The notes beneath the pieces are model-generated. The model did no database searches. It had not been told where the DNA came from and saw nothing but the letters and a program-made list of their open reading frames with translations. A DNA stretch of 64,000 nucleotides from Trematomus loennbergii (taxonomy: Eukaryota > Chordata > Actinopteri > Perciformes > Nototheniidae): NCBI GenBank assembly GCA_012861695.1, contig JAAOOA010000060.1:17956472-18020471 (forward strand). Reading direction: 5' to 3'. The number at the start of each line of letters is the position of its first letter. Within the stretch, counting starts at the first letter, position 1. The translations under genes and the position numbers were made by a program. Of this stretch, positions 38,865 through 50,277 are shown piece by piece.

Positions 38865-41412
38865 GTGTTAACATTTGACCAACTCAGAGCCCGGTAATCC
38901 ATCTATGTATTTCAGTGATGGTAACACGCAGCATGGCACCTTGCCTAATCTTTACATGCCAACATTGCTCTGCAGCAGACAACTGTGGATTCATTCATAA
39001 GAGGAAGGTCCAAATCCACATCAAAGCTATCACAGTTATTCATATGTTGCGGCTCATTGCTAAATGAAACAGATTTTAAACATATGATCAAAATTGTCAT
39101 GTGAATAAATAAATAATTTACAACTGATTATAGCTACAATGTTGGCCTCTGACATGATGTGATGAGAATTTGTATGAGCAGCAACATCATTGAATTCTTC
39201 CCTGAGTGAAAGACAGTGGTTCAACTCCAAGCTGGATTTAAAAAAAATCCGGATTTCAAATCTTGTCTGCATAGTACACAAATAATGAAGGGGATTGTGT
39301 TCATGCTGGCTAGATATCCCCACTTTGAATCATGATGACTACTTACTGAGGAACACATGTCATTCATCTCCAGTTTACAGCTGGAACTGATGGTTAGGCG
39401 CCCTTCACATTCAAATACAAGAGTTAATCGAATCTCCCTTAGTGCCTAGGCCAATATTGCACAAGCAGACGAGACTTCCCTGACAGTGGTTACCGCTTGT
39501 TGTGCCACCTGAAACTGGCTACTCAGTTTTCAGAGAGCTACATTTTTTTTAAATGGCATGATTTGGCATGATAGTTATTTTTAGTACATATTAGATAACT
39601 TGTTTCAGTGCTCGATGATCATTTAAGCTTTGGAAAAGCTTTGCTGCATTGTGTTTTGACTCCGTTGTGGAAGACAGAGATGATTCTCAGCCATGTTGGC
39701 TTGTGTGCCAATGTCCATCATCAGCTCTTTTCAACTTTCCAATGCAGGCAAGGTCTATATTTGCTTGGCAGATTGCATTTATGTTGGGAGAAATTAACTT
39801 GACTCTGAATGTATACAAACATGCATTCATTGTCAACTAATTACAAAATTGTCACATTTAGTGATGTAAGACTGACTTTGTCTTTATACACATACTGGAA
39901 ACCTAGATAATTGATAGCACATAAAATATTAATCCTATAATACTATAACCTAAAATAAATTATGGCCACAAAGTATCCATTACCAAGTTGATTACAGACC
40001 AGCTTCAAACTTGTATTCATATTGGGCGCTGAAGCACTGGCTGCTCAAACATGCTGCTTCCAGTTGACATTGAATCCTTAAGGAATATATGTGACTTAAT
40101 TTTGATGGGGTATGCCCTGGAGTAAACACTTAGATATTACAGAAAATTCCTGTTTGTACTCTGTTTTTCCTACTAAAATGAAGGACCAGGGTAGATAACA
40201 GTTGAAACATTGCTGCTCCTTTAAACCCACTGGTCCTCACTCACAATCCCACACACCCCCAACCTCACTAATGACAACTTTCAATCTTGCATGTCTAATT
40301 CTAACTCCATTATTATATCTTCCAAAAAATATTAGGATTTACAGCTCTTCCCATGAATAGAATTGTCTGCATCAGCTGCAAAAGGTAAGAGTCTTAATTT
40401 CAGCAGATTCACCATCTAATTTCATTCATGAAAAGGTGGGGGGATAATTGATAGATTTTAGAGCCTTGAGCCCAGTGAGACCTCCGTTATGCAATAAGGG
40501 TTTACAACAATATGAGAAGGGTGGCATACTGGTGAAATATATTCTTTAATGATTACGGGTTAATGACTTGTGTGCAGATCTTGTGTTTTTCCAAATGAAG
40601 CCCCCACCTTTTGCAATGCTGTCTACTGTTCTCACACAATGTCAAGCTACTTTAAGAAGATATTTGAAATTAAAGAGACAGCTGTAGCGCTGTCTACACT
40701 CCCTCTCTATCCCTGAAGACTCACTGAAGACTCACAGTGAAGATGTAGCGTGGTAGTTAAACGACTTAGAGCGATCAAACCTACTCCTGAGATCCGGATG
40801 CTTCTGTACAGGCAACCTGTTAGGCTCTCCTTCAGCACTTTCACAGCTCAGCATGAATCCACTCTGCTAAAAGGCTTATAACAAACTTCCAACACTTTCA
40901 AAAAGGTGCTCCTCAAAGGCTTCTCCAAGCTGTGTGAGAGGAAAAGCCACCTACTAAATAAACTGGCCACTGTGCAAAACTAGAAAGGTATATTCTCGCC
41001 TCATTCATTGCTAACAATGACAATCTTAGGACGGTATAAAAGGATTTAATAGTTTAATACGTGGAATAGTGGAGCAGAGACCCAGAAACCTGTGACTGCA
41101 GCTTTGACAAGGTGATGAACGGTTTTTACTCTTTTAAACTGGGTGTATCTACTCTTTTGTGTGGAGGCTTTTGCCATTTATGTGTTTATAAATTGATTTA
41201 TACATTTCTTTAAAACCTATCGTCATGCTATTCAGTGTATTAAGATGTGTTTAATCACTCCATACATGAAGATAGTTTAGTGAAAGCAGTAAGCATCAAC
41301 ATACGGACAAACTATGTAAAATGTTGAAGTGCTTTTGTATATACATTTGGGTATTGGGTGCCTATCAGCCTACACACAGTTAAATAAGACAACCAAGTGT
41401 GTTTTGTTGAGG
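38865..41412. other. No gene recognised
   Basis: Non-coding sequence with no repeat ends detected. Confidence 0.45.
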
Positions 41413-41420
41413 GCTGCTTG

Positions 41421-41742
41421 TAGGGCTGTGCGATTATGGCAAAAATCATAATCACGATTATTTTGGTCAATAATTGATATCACGATTATTAAAAACGATT
41501 ATCCATTTACTTTGAAAACATCCATATATTGAAAAAAAAATGTGAACAGTATGTTTTTAACAGTTGATTACCCTGAACTTTAAGTATAATTCAACTGAAA
41601 AACCAAAAAAAAAAAAAAAAAAGGACCTTTTTTTTTTTTTTTAATAAAATAATAATCGTTTTATTTCGATTACATAGTTTTCGTAATCGTTGCAAGCCAA
41701 AATCGTAATCGAGATTAAAATACGATTAATTGCACAGCCCTA
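41421..41742. mobile_element. hAT-type short inverted-repeat element
   Basis: The ends TAGGGCTGTGCGATTA and TTAATTGCACAGCCCTA are near complements, flanked by the 8-bp duplication GCTGCTTG (41413-41420 and 41743-41750). The inside has TAATCG/CGATTA repeats and facing A and T runs near 41607-41641, so the whole could fold on itself. Confidence 0.9.
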
Positions 41743-41750
41743 GCTGCTTG

Positions 41751-44352
41751 GATAAGAATATATGGGATTAATCAAGTTGTTCAGATCTCCACCCACATAT
41801 TGAGGACTGCTTTTGCAAAGGAGCCCCGGGTTTTTCCTCGCAAGCCAATCAGAGTAGACTAGGCGCTTCCAACTGATGTGCAGTATACATAATATAGAGC
41901 ACTACATACAGCCTGCAGGTAACACAGAAGATCCAGCCAGCAAAATGTCAACGCTCAACTACTTCTTTAGGATGATCTGTCTACTTTTAGTTTCACAATG
42001 TGGTTTTTATAAGCTGCTATAAAATATGTACTATTTTCACAATTTTGTCCATCTTTCCATTTATGCAATTTAATTCAAATCACTTTTAATGCAGGCATGT
42101 ATGCTGACCACAGCATACATAGGCCATGCTATAGCCTACAATGTGGAAGACATTCACACTCAAATTGGCCAATACCGTTTGACTTTCCAATTGTCCAAAA
42201 CTGGATGTGTTTGTACCGGGTAGGGAACCCAGAGCACCGTACATGGAAATAACATGAAGAAAACATCACGGAAAGGATCGAGCCTAAACATAACACACAG
42301 TATTTTAAATGTTTTATAAAAAGAGAGCAAAGCAATGCACTCATGGTTATAAATATTCCAGTAGAGCGTTGAATTTCAGTCATCTCAAAATCATACAGTA
42401 TGGCAAAGGAATGTTCCACATTAAAACAATGTTCGACACATAGAGCTAGCTTGGCTTCGAGTTAACAAAGCATACAATATACCAGATTAGAAAAAAGGAG
42501 ACAGAATACTATGGATAATAACTTTGAAACTAATGATTATTTTCATTACTGATAAATCTGGTGTTTATTTTCTTAGATTAATCAATTCATCGCCTGGTCT
42601 ATGAAATGCCCATGTTGACGTGTTTATATGTTTTTTTATGTCCTGTTGAAATACCTTAAGATATGCAGTTTGCTATCATCTATTACATCAGCAAAGCAAC
42701 AAACTTCACATCTGAGTGGCTGGGGCCAGCATTTATTGGCATTTAGCTTGGAACATGATTTAAACGACCTAATCAATCCTCAACACTGTTTTTTATGCAT
42801 TTCTGCTGGTTGACAAATTAGTTAAACCATTAAATATCTGAGCTCTAATTACAAACGAGAACTTACTTTTCATTAACTTATCCACGTCATGCATTACCAT
42901 AAAGTTGCATGTTAGCATGTTGTTCCCTTCTACCTGTCATTGTAGCTTATGAATCCATCAGTCAATGTTCACATCAAAGCAACCCTGATGGGCTTCATAA
43001 CCTATCCTCATAACAACAGGAGATGTTGGCTTATTAAAAAATAATATGACCGGTTTTATGAGGCAGAAAATGTCTGGAGAAACATCTGTGAAACAAGTTG
43101 CATATTAAATATGTAGGAGCTACATTGAAAATTCCTTTTTGCATGGGATGGCAGAGCTATAAAGAGAATCCAGAGTGGGGGCCCCGAAGCTCATTCAAGT
43201 CCCACCATTCTCCCTATCTGACAGTCAAAGCTGAATGATCTTGCTCTCTATGCCTAACTTTTGCTATTTCCTCTACTCTGTGGGGAGAAAACCGTCAAAA
43301 CGTTCCTATCTCGGCCAAAAATGAGTGACTAAGGATTGTCTCTGATAATTTTAGAAAATCAATAGATAAAACAAAGCATAAGAGGTATTTTCTGTACGCT
43401 TCTCTTCCTGAAAGCACTTGCGCAGGCTAAGAGTTCATTAATGCCGTTTTTGTTCTGAAGTGGAGGCCTCTGGAGACATCGAGAGAAATGAAGGAAGGAT
43501 GGGGGTGTGCTGCAGTACAGCAGGGAAACGAGCACAATACCAGTAGATAGATTATTAATGTAATGCTGCTTTATTCCTGAGAATTACATTGAACTGATAT
43601 TTTCTATTTCTCCTCGCACAGCTGATTTTCGTAACCTAATTGGATTGTTAAATCTATTTTGTGGTTTAGTTATAATCATTATTTGCAAGGTGGATCTTTA
43701 AAGGATGTATTCTGTAGTTTCGGACCATTTGAAGACACCTATATCCAATAGGCAACAGTTCTCTTTGCAGCCACCACTGTAGCTACATGGGACACGTTTA
43801 AATCAAGTTGTTTTGAACACATCGGTTTGGTTTCAGTCTCCTCTCTGAGGGGAAGCTTGTCTCAATTAACGCAAAAATAAATGAAAACATGATCTGCACA
43901 AATACAGCAGACGTGGTAGCTCAAAAGGTCTACACACCATGCACATGTAGACATTAGGTATTGCTCCCTGTTGAGTATAAACAATCACACAGATAACAAA
44001 ATGTAATCAACAAGTTGTGGGACCATGGCAATTTCTATGTTTTCAAGTATGACTCCAAATTGGAAATGAAAGGGGTCCCACAACGTTTGGTTTGCTGCTC
44101 ACAAAAATCACACAGGGGATGCTCAGGTTTCATTTGTCCGAGATTAAAGAAAACACGTGTGGGCATGTGATATATTATTCAACTTAACTGCACATTGCAG
44201 GTCCTGATAAGACACAAAATCCTCATACTGTATTGCCTACTTTCCATAAAGCGTGTGAAAAATAAAGAGATGAAGATATCAATAGCGATGAGCAATGTAG
44301 GAAACAGAGAAACAAGAAACACTTAAAGCTGTTCTGCTAGCATAATATATCT
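41751..44352. other. No gene recognised
   Basis: Plain sequence up to the DIRS element. Short frames show no domains. Confidence 0.45.
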
Positions 44353-44535
44353 CGTTATATCTCTCACAGGCTCCGCCCTCTACTGGACTCTATGGGTACT
44401 ACCTTATCCCGCGTGCATTCTCCCACTGAGACTTCTATAGACGTAGCCGGCCCAGGGCGGGCCTACCTGAATGCGCGCGCATCACACCGTATAAAAGGAG
44501 GCCTCGCCTCCTGACTGCCATCCTTTTTCTCTTCA
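44353..44535. repeat. Left inverted terminal repeat of the DIRS element
   Basis: From 44376 on it is nearly identical to the complement of 50078-50255. The outer tip (CGTTATATCTCTCACAGG) differs from the right tip; both tips are instead complementary to the internal region at 49946-50043, as expected for DIRS. Confidence 0.9.
44488..44498 (+). promoter_or_regulatory. TATA-like box in the left DIRS repeat
   Basis: GTATAAAAGG lies in the left terminal repeat about 120 bp before the gag region. The right repeat has the same box on the opposite strand at about 50113-50122. It is a plausible core promoter for the element's RNA. Confidence 0.55.
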
Positions 44536-44611
44536 GCTAAGCGGAAGTGATTCCACAGAAGACGTAAGACGTATTGAAGTGAAAGTAATAGAGAGAGAGT
44601 ATGGCTGGACC

Positions 44612-45740
44612 ATAGGACCTGCCCGAATTGTCCGAACCTGATTTCAGGAGTCGATCCGCACCCCCTCTGCTTCACGTGTTTGGGGCCCGACCACGCGATG
44701 AACGGTATGGGCTCGACGCCGGCGTGCTCGGCCTGCCAGGCGATCCCGCGGCGCACGAGGGAGCATCGTGGGCAGCACTTCCTGGAGAAGATTGCCCCGC
44801 AGGAGGAGTCGGAGGAGCTGGATCTCGACGTCGTGGACATGGGCGATTCGGGAAGCGACATCGTTCCGGTTCTCCCTGCCGTGGGGCCAGACGGCCCCGG
44901 TTCCGATGATCGACGACGAGGACGCCTCGCTATCCGGAGGTCCAACTCTCAGCTCTGCGCGGATGGATTTCCCAGCGGTGATGACTCTGGCGGCGGAGCG
45001 TGTAGGTTTACCGCTCCCCCCACCGCTGCCACCGAGGCCTGTAAACCGCCTGAGATCGGGGGTTTATGGCCCGGTGCATCCGGCGCAGCCGACCTTCGTT
45101 TCGCCCCAGCTGCCAGAGGTATGGCGGTGTGTGGAGGCGACATGGCAGCAGCCATTTAAAACGAAGGCCCCGATAATCTTGGCGTGTTGGCGTCTTCCTG
45201 ATCACCCTCAGGCAGACGCCCCCGCCCTCCCGTCTCAGGACGAGAGCGATTATTCGGACCACGCTGTTAGTCAGATGAGTAATCTGATTTATGGCGTGGC
45301 CACCGCAGCAGGGCGGATGATTTCCCTGGCCACAGTGGCGTCTCGTCACGTGTGGCCAGGGCTCACGGCCCTATCTAAAAAGGACCGAGAGATCTCCTCG
45401 GAGCCCCCGTGTCCACGGAGGGGCTCTTTGGGTCGGTCTCCTCGGTCACCCAGTCAGCCGCCTAGAGGAGGAGAGTCCAGCTTAGCCGCATGCTATCGCT
45501 GGCTCCTCCTCAGGCCCCGCTACGTGCCCCCCTCGCATGCCATGCAGAGGAGGGAGCGTAGTACGACAGTGAAGCGGAGGGAGAGGCGCCGGCACGGGGG
45601 TCCCGTAGCTGCAGCGCCCTCCACCTCTACGGCCCACCCCGTGGCACCGGCATACCGGCAATCACGGGGAGGGGCTGCCCCGAGGCAGGCTCCGCAACAG
45701 CAGAGCACCCGGGTGGGGAACTCCATCTTCGCGGAGTTAT
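44612..45740 (+). pseudogene. DIRS gag-like protein region, frameshifted
   Basis: The start of the region encodes Cys-Pro-Asn-Cys-Pro-Asn-Leu-Ile then Cys-Phe-Thr-Cys-Leu-Gly-Pro-Asp-His-Ala and Cys-Ser-Ala-Cys. This Cys/His-rich opening is typical of DIRS gag proteins. The nearby ATG at about 44600 is out of frame with it and runs into a stop. Frame changes follow near 44.8-44.95 kb; from about 44950 the frame ending at 45784 is open and rich in Pro, Arg, Ser and Gln. The segment after about 45860 again reads as gag-like, so an insertion of ~120 bp seems to split the C-terminus. The protein would package element RNA. This copy is broken. Confidence 0.7.
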
Positions 45741-45974
45741 CTGTCTATTTAATGCCCAGATCTCTGTCAAAACTTTTAAAATAAAGATGGTGTTGATCTG
45801 TATCCAAGTCTGAGTGTCCTTTGTTTCCACAATACACTTGCACATGTTGATGACTGTACAAATTCCCCATTCGCCGCCCCAGCTATAGCTCCCGTTAGGG
45901 AGGAGGCTAGTGGGAGTGCGCAGGTGAGAGTGATAAACCGCAGGCAGCACTGTTATAGTGCGGTGCGGGTACAG

Positions 45975-46400
45975 GGACATTATGGCCGACGTTTTTCTGT
46001 TAGAAAACATTCTATGCCTGAAGCTAAGACTCCAAATAATGCTGTTACTATAGTGATAGGGGCTGCATTATAGCAACGCCCGCACTTGTAAAGAGGCGCG
46101 TGGCGGTGCGTTCAGGGGCCTTAGTAAAACACACTACGCCTGTAAGAACTCCGGTTAATGCTGTTTTCCATAGTGAGGAAAATAGCATTAGACGACGCGC
46201 GCCCCCCCCTCGAGAGCGGGCCGCGGTGCGTTCATGGACAGAAGAAGCTCCGATTAATGCCTCTTTCTCTCTAAGAGGAAGCAGCATTATGGCGGAGCGC
46301 GCGCTCTCACAGGAGCGTGCCGTGGTGCGTTCAGGACCTCAGTGGAAAATCTGCCGTTTTTTTCTCTGAGTGGAAACTGCATTATAGAAAAAACGGCCCT
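45975..46400 (+). repeat. Diverged tandem repeat at the gag-RT junction, ~100-bp units
   Basis: A unit containing GGTGCGTTCA, then CC(A/G)(A/G)TTAATGC, then a GAGGAA stretch and GCATTAT recurs about four times (starts near 46000, 46104, 46219 and 46320). In translation the unit shows Ala-Val-Arg-Ser, Ala-Pro-Ile-Asn-Ala and Ser-Ile-Met. The spacing varies from about 100 to 120 bp. Confidence 0.65.
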
Positions 46401-47171
46401 TTCTGTGTCAGCCCCCCATGGGTCAAACTTCCTTTTATGGAGGGTTTGACGGCGGAGTGGGCCACCAGAGAGTACCACAGCTTCATAGCTGCGGCCCCAC
46501 AGCTGAGGGCTTGCCCATTAACACAATGTTATGGGGAATGGAAACTCAGCTGTGTACTGACAAGGTGGATGGACAGGACGCTGAAACGGGGCTATTCACT
46601 CCAGTTTTGCAGCATCCCACCTCCTTTTATGGGCATGCGAGAGGTAAATCTGTCTTCCCAGGAGGAGATGGGTTTCCTCTCAGCAGAGATTCAGGCTCTG
46701 GTGCAGAAACAGGCTGTGTCTGTTGTGCATCCTCAGCACAGAGAGAAGGGTCTTTATTCCATGTATTTCCTGGTTCTCAAGAAAACAGGGGAATTCAGAC
46801 CTATTCTAGATCTCCGGGGCCTGAATCGTCATATTTCCAGCAGGAAATTCCGCATGTTAACTGTGAAACAGTTACTAGGGCTTGTGCAGCCAGGCGATTG
46901 GTTCACCACCATCGACCTGAAAGACGCGTACTTTCATGTGGAAATTGTTCCAGAGCACAGAAAGTATCTGCGTTTTGCCTTCCAGGGAATAGCCTACGAA
47001 TACAACAGGCTGCCGTTCGGTTATTCCCTATCCCCACGCACATTCAGCAAATGTGTGGCCACAGCGCCTCAACCGCTGCGCGCACACGGCATGAGAGTTT
47101 TCTTTTACATAGACGACCTCATAGTCATGGCTGGGTCCCGGGAACAGGCAATGTTTTGCACAGCACATTGA
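46317..47171 (+). pseudogene. DIRS reverse transcriptase
   Basis: The open frame gives about 284 residues with all the main RT motifs of the DIRS group: Val-Val-His-Pro-Gln; Tyr-Phe-Leu-Val-Leu-Lys-Lys-Thr-Gly; Arg-Pro-Ile-Leu-Asp-Leu-Arg-Gly-Leu-Asn (about residue 160-170); Pro-Gly-Asp-Trp-Phe; Thr-Ile-Asp-Leu-Lys-Asp-Ala-Tyr-Phe (first catalytic Asp, about 199); Leu-Pro-Phe-Gly-Tyr-Ser-Leu-Ser-Pro-Arg-Thr-Phe; and Phe-Tyr-Ile-Asp-Asp-Leu (catalytic pair, about 264-268). It would copy element RNA. The first ATG falls within the tandem repeat, so the true start is unclear. The frame ends at a stop at 47169-47171, shortly after the Asp-Asp box; the thumb region continues in other frames. It is the best-preserved part of the element. 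Confidence 0.88.
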
Positions 47172-47576
47172 TCACACACCTAACCAAATTAGGTTTTGCG
47201 ATCGATGGGAAAGAAAGAGCACCCCCATACCTCGCCAACAGGCGTTGTATTTGGGTGTGGTGCTCGATGCAGACGCGCTGCGTGCCACCCTGTCAGAGAG
47301 CAGACGTGCGCCCCGTCTCAGGGCGGTGCACAGGCTGCGACAGGGGGCAACAGTGACAGCTTTAACTGTCATGCAGACTCTGGGTCTCATGGCGGCTGCT
47401 CACATGGTGGTCCCGCCGGTTACTACATATGCGCCGCCTGCAGAGGTGGTTCCCCAGCCTGCGTTTGGAGGCACAAACGACGGCTGGTGACCATCCTCCC
47501 CCCCCTCAGTGGGGGCAACCTCCGGTTTTGGGGGTCTCCGGACCACCTCCGGAGGGGGTCTCCACTGGGACGGGTG
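47172..47576 (+). pseudogene. DIRS RT thumb / connection region, several frames
   Basis: Fragments in different frames continue the RT: Thr-His-Leu-Thr-Lys-Leu-Gly-Phe-Ala-Ile-Asp near 47180, then Tyr-Leu-Gly-Val-Val-Leu-Asp-Ala-Asp near 47248, and a Val-Met-Gln-Thr-Leu-Gly-Leu-Met-Ala-Ala-Ala stretch near 47370. At least two frameshifts are needed to join these, so the region is degraded. Confidence 0.65.
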
Positions 47577-47978
47577 ACCTCCTACATCACAGTGTTCACG
47601 GACGCGTCCGGAACAGGATGGGGAGGGACCTGCCTGAAGAGAGCTATAGGTGGGCGCTGGGCTCTGACAGAGTTTCGATACAGCAACCTCCTAGAGCTAC
47701 GGGCAGTAGTGTTAGTCCTCCGCATTTCATGCCCCTAATTCAGGGGAGACATGTAATGGTCAGGTGCGACAACAGCACCACAGTGGCTTATATCAACAGG
47801 CAGGGCGGAGTCCGCTCCGCCTCCTTGTTGACCACAGCGGAGGAGCTGTGGTTATGGGCCTCAGAGGTGGTGTTATCTCTGAGAGCCCTCCATGTCCCGG
47901 GACTGGAGAACAGAGGGGCCGACCTCAGGTCGAGGGGCGGCCCCCTGCCAGGCGAGTGCTTCACCCGGAGGTGGTGAA
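47577..47978 (+). pseudogene. DIRS RNase H domain, frameshifted
   Basis: The domain starts with Val-Phe-Thr-Asp-Ala-Ser-Gly-Thr-Gly-Trp-Gly (first catalytic Asp), followed by Asn-Leu-Leu-Glu-Leu-Arg-Ala-Val (Glu). After a frameshift near 47735 come Val-Arg-Cys-Asp-Asn-Ser-Thr-Thr-Val-Ala-Tyr-Ile-Asn (second Asp) and His-Val-Pro-Gly-x4-Arg-Gly-Ala-Asp (final Asp). All four acidic residues are recognisable. RNase H removes the RNA template during reverse transcription. Confidence 0.8.
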
Positions 47979-48383
47979 GCAGATCTGGGCCCAGTTCGGG
48001 AGAGCAGAAGTGGACCTGTTCGCCAGCCGGCGCAACAGCCACTGTGCCCTGTGGTTCTCCATGGCCCTGAGCGACGACCCGCCCTTGGGGGTGGACGCGT
48101 TTGCACACGAGCCATGGCCAAGGAAGCTGCTATACGCCTTTCCACCGCTGCGTCTCATTCTCCCTCTCCTGGGGAGAGTGAGGCGAGAACGTCTGGCAGT
48201 CATTCTGGTAGCACCGAATCGCGTCAGGGCTCCGTGGTACTCAGAAATGACACAGATGAAGGTGGGCCAGCCCTGGGCGATCCCCCAGTTCTGGGGGGCG
48301 ATGTCTCAAGGGGCAGGTGCAATCGGGGCGTTACCCACTCTGGGCCGTCCTCTTCAGGCTTGGCTCCTGAGAGGGACAGGCTG
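47979..48383 (+). pseudogene. DIRS region between RNase H and recombinase
   Basis: An open frame encodes Val-Asp-Leu-Phe-Ala-Ser-Arg-Arg-Asn-Ser-His-Cys-x-Leu-Trp-Phe, then Asp-Ala-Phe-Ala-His-Glu-Pro-Trp-Pro and Tyr-Ala-Phe-Pro-Pro. The order and motifs are constant in fish DIRS polyproteins after RNase H. Function not known to me. Confidence 0.7.
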
Positions 48384-49398
48384 AGACAGGGTGGATTGTC
48401 TGACAGCGTTATTCAGTCTATCCAGGCAGCTAGAGCAGAATCCACCACAGCCTGTTACAGGCCAAAGTGGCTGAGATTCCAGCATTGGTGTGAGGAGCGG
48501 GGAATAGAGCCCCTATCTTGTGAGTTGGGCTCTATTTTATCCTTCTTACACTTACTGGTGGACAGAGGGCTGGCGCATTTCACAGTGAAAGTGTATGCAG
48601 CAGCCATCTCGTCCTGTCATGAGGGTTTTTGGTGGCAGGTCAGCCTTTAATCAACCACTGATGTCGCGGTTTTTACAGGGGGTTAGGAGACTGCGCCCTG
48701 TAGTGCACGTCTCCACCCCGCAGTGGGACCTGCCCCTAGTGCTCGAGGCTCTGGCCTCGGGACCATTGAGCCTCTGGAGCTCTCCCCTCTGAAAGCATTG
48801 TCGTGGAAAACAGCTTTGCTTCTTGCCTTAACGTCAGCCAAAAGAGAGTTAACTGCTCTGTCGGTGCACCCGAGTTGTTTACTAGTTCGGGGTGGCCGGA
48901 GCGGCGCGACACTTAGACCGAACCCCTCCTTTGTGTCTAAAGACCTAAGGAGTGCGTTCAGGTCGAGGGCTATTCAGTTAGGGGGTTTTAGTCTCCCCCC
49001 CATGGGGGGCCAGGGAGGCTAAACTGCACCTCCTCTGCCCGGTGCGTGCGCTAGCATGTTATGTGGAGCGCACGGCTGCCCTTAGACGCACCGAACAGCT
49101 GTTCGTGTGCTTCGGGGGCGGGGTGATCGGGAAAGCTCTGTCCAAGAAACGCCTGGCAGGCTGGCTCTGCGAGTGCATTGCACATGCCTACGGTCAGGCA
49201 GGGAGAGCCTGCCCCACGGGGATTTGTGCGCACTCCACACGGGCTGTAGCTGTGTCAACAGCCTTATTCAACAGTGTGGAGGATTTATGCACAGCGGCGT
49301 CTTGGTCGACGCCAGGCCCCTTTATAAGGTTTTATCTCTTGGACATGTCTGGCTCTTTCTCCTCGTCTGTGCTTGCTGGGGCAACACAGAATTTGTAG
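48384..49398 (+). pseudogene. DIRS tyrosine recombinase, frameshifted
   Basis: The N-terminal core-binding part has Ser-Thr-x-x-Cys-Tyr-x-Pro-Lys-Trp-x-x-Phe-x-x-Trp-Cys near 48440-48500. A frame change follows near 48650. The catalytic part includes a Lys-Thr-Ala-Leu-Leu-Leu-Ala-Leu-Thr-Ser-Ala-Lys-Arg helix near 48810 (first Arg region), His-Ser-Thr-Arg (HxxR motif) near 49232, and Phe-Ile-Arg-Phe-Tyr-Leu-Leu-Asp near 49325 with the candidate nucleophile Tyr. The enzyme would integrate a circular DNA form without target duplication. Frameshifts near 48650 and 49020 inactivate it; the last 118 residues are open. Confidence 0.82.
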
Positions 49399-49945
49399 GG
49401 GAGGGGGGGGTTGTGGGTCAGTTGGCATCTGACCCCCTCCCCGGACGTGATGCGCCTTCACCTTTCCTGGGCCCTCTGAGGGTCCCGGGATAGGCAAGAG
49501 GCGCGCTGGCCCGTTACGGGCGGAGGGGCTGCCCCCCTCCTGCCGAGAGGCAGGGGGAGGATAGCCCCCCCACATTTTTAGTCCTCTCACACTCTGCATG
49601 GGGTCAGTGCTTGAGTGTGAGGCATGGGCGCTGGCGCTCTCCCTGTTATCCTTAGGGATTCAGGAAGGCAGGTGCGTAGTAAGCCCATACGGGGCCGAGG
49701 GGGCTCTCCCCATCCGTCTAGGGGCGGAGGGGGGGGGGTCCCCCGGCACTGTTTTTTGAGCACACTTTCTGCGAGGCAAGCGCAGCAGGGTGTGCTCTGT
49801 CAGCCGCAGCCCAGATTTCTCCTCGGTCACAACCGGGTTAAAGGAGAGGGGGGGCAGCAGCTGCTGACCAGAAAAGCCGGTCAGGGGCAGTAGGGTGGAT
49901 TGGTGTTGGACGACAGTGCGCGTATACATCAGGGCTCCACCCACT
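49399..49945 (+). other. GC-rich 3' non-coding part of the DIRS element
   Basis: Lies between the recombinase and the internal complementary region. It is rich in G and C runs (GGGGAGGGGGG at about 49398, later GGAGGGGGGGGG). No coding domain is seen. Confidence 0.6.
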
Positions 49946-50043
49946 GTACCCATAGAGTCCAGTAGAGGGCGGAGCCTGTGAGAGATATAACGGGGTTACG
50001 TATTGTAACCCTTGTTATATAAACACAGGCGGAGCCCTCTACT
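49946..50043. repeat. DIRS internal complementary region
   Basis: The left half (GTACCCATAGAGTCCAG to GAGAGATATAACG) is the complement of the left outer end at 44353. The right half (GGGGTTACGTATTGTAACCC to GCCCTCTACT) is the complement of the right outer end at 50277. In the DIRS model this region pairs with both ends to make the circular intermediate. Confidence 0.9.
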
Positions 50044-50077
50044 CAGGGCACTGTCTGTCCTGTTCCGCTCGCTGAAG

Positions 50078-50277
50078 AGAGGTATAGGATAGCAGTCAGG
50101 AGGCGAGGCCTCCTTTTATACGGTGTGATGCGCGCGCATTCAGGTAGGCCCGCCCTGGGCCGGCTACGTCTATAGAAGTCTCAGTGGGAGAATGCACGCG
50201 GGATAAGGTAGTACCCATAGAGTCCAGTAGAGGGCTCCGCCTGTGTTTATATAACAAGGGTTACAATACGTAACCCC
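50078..50277. repeat. Right inverted terminal repeat of the DIRS element
   Basis: The complement of the left repeat over about 155 bp, then a distinct outer tip ending ACAATACGTAACCCC, which matches the complement of the right half of the internal region. Confidence 0.9.

Larger units (their letters stand above)
44353..50277 (+). mobile_element. DIRS-type tyrosine-recombinase retrotransposon, full structure, coding-dead
   Basis: This 5.9-kb element has the complete DIRS1 layout: inverted terminal repeats at both ends, an internal complementary region near the right end, and gag, reverse transcriptase, RNase H and tyrosine recombinase regions in order on the plus strand. DIRS elements integrate by site-specific recombination of a circular intermediate and leave no target duplication; none is seen here. 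Frameshifts and stops break gag, RT, RNase H and recombinase, so this copy cannot make its own proteins. It is far more GC-rich than its surroundings. Confidence 0.92.

Noticed and set aside
44628..44909. Overlapping frames on both strands within the DIRS gag and polymerase regions
   Set aside because: They are alternative frames of GC-rich element coding sequence; only frames with recognisable gag, RT, RNase H or recombinase motifs were kept.
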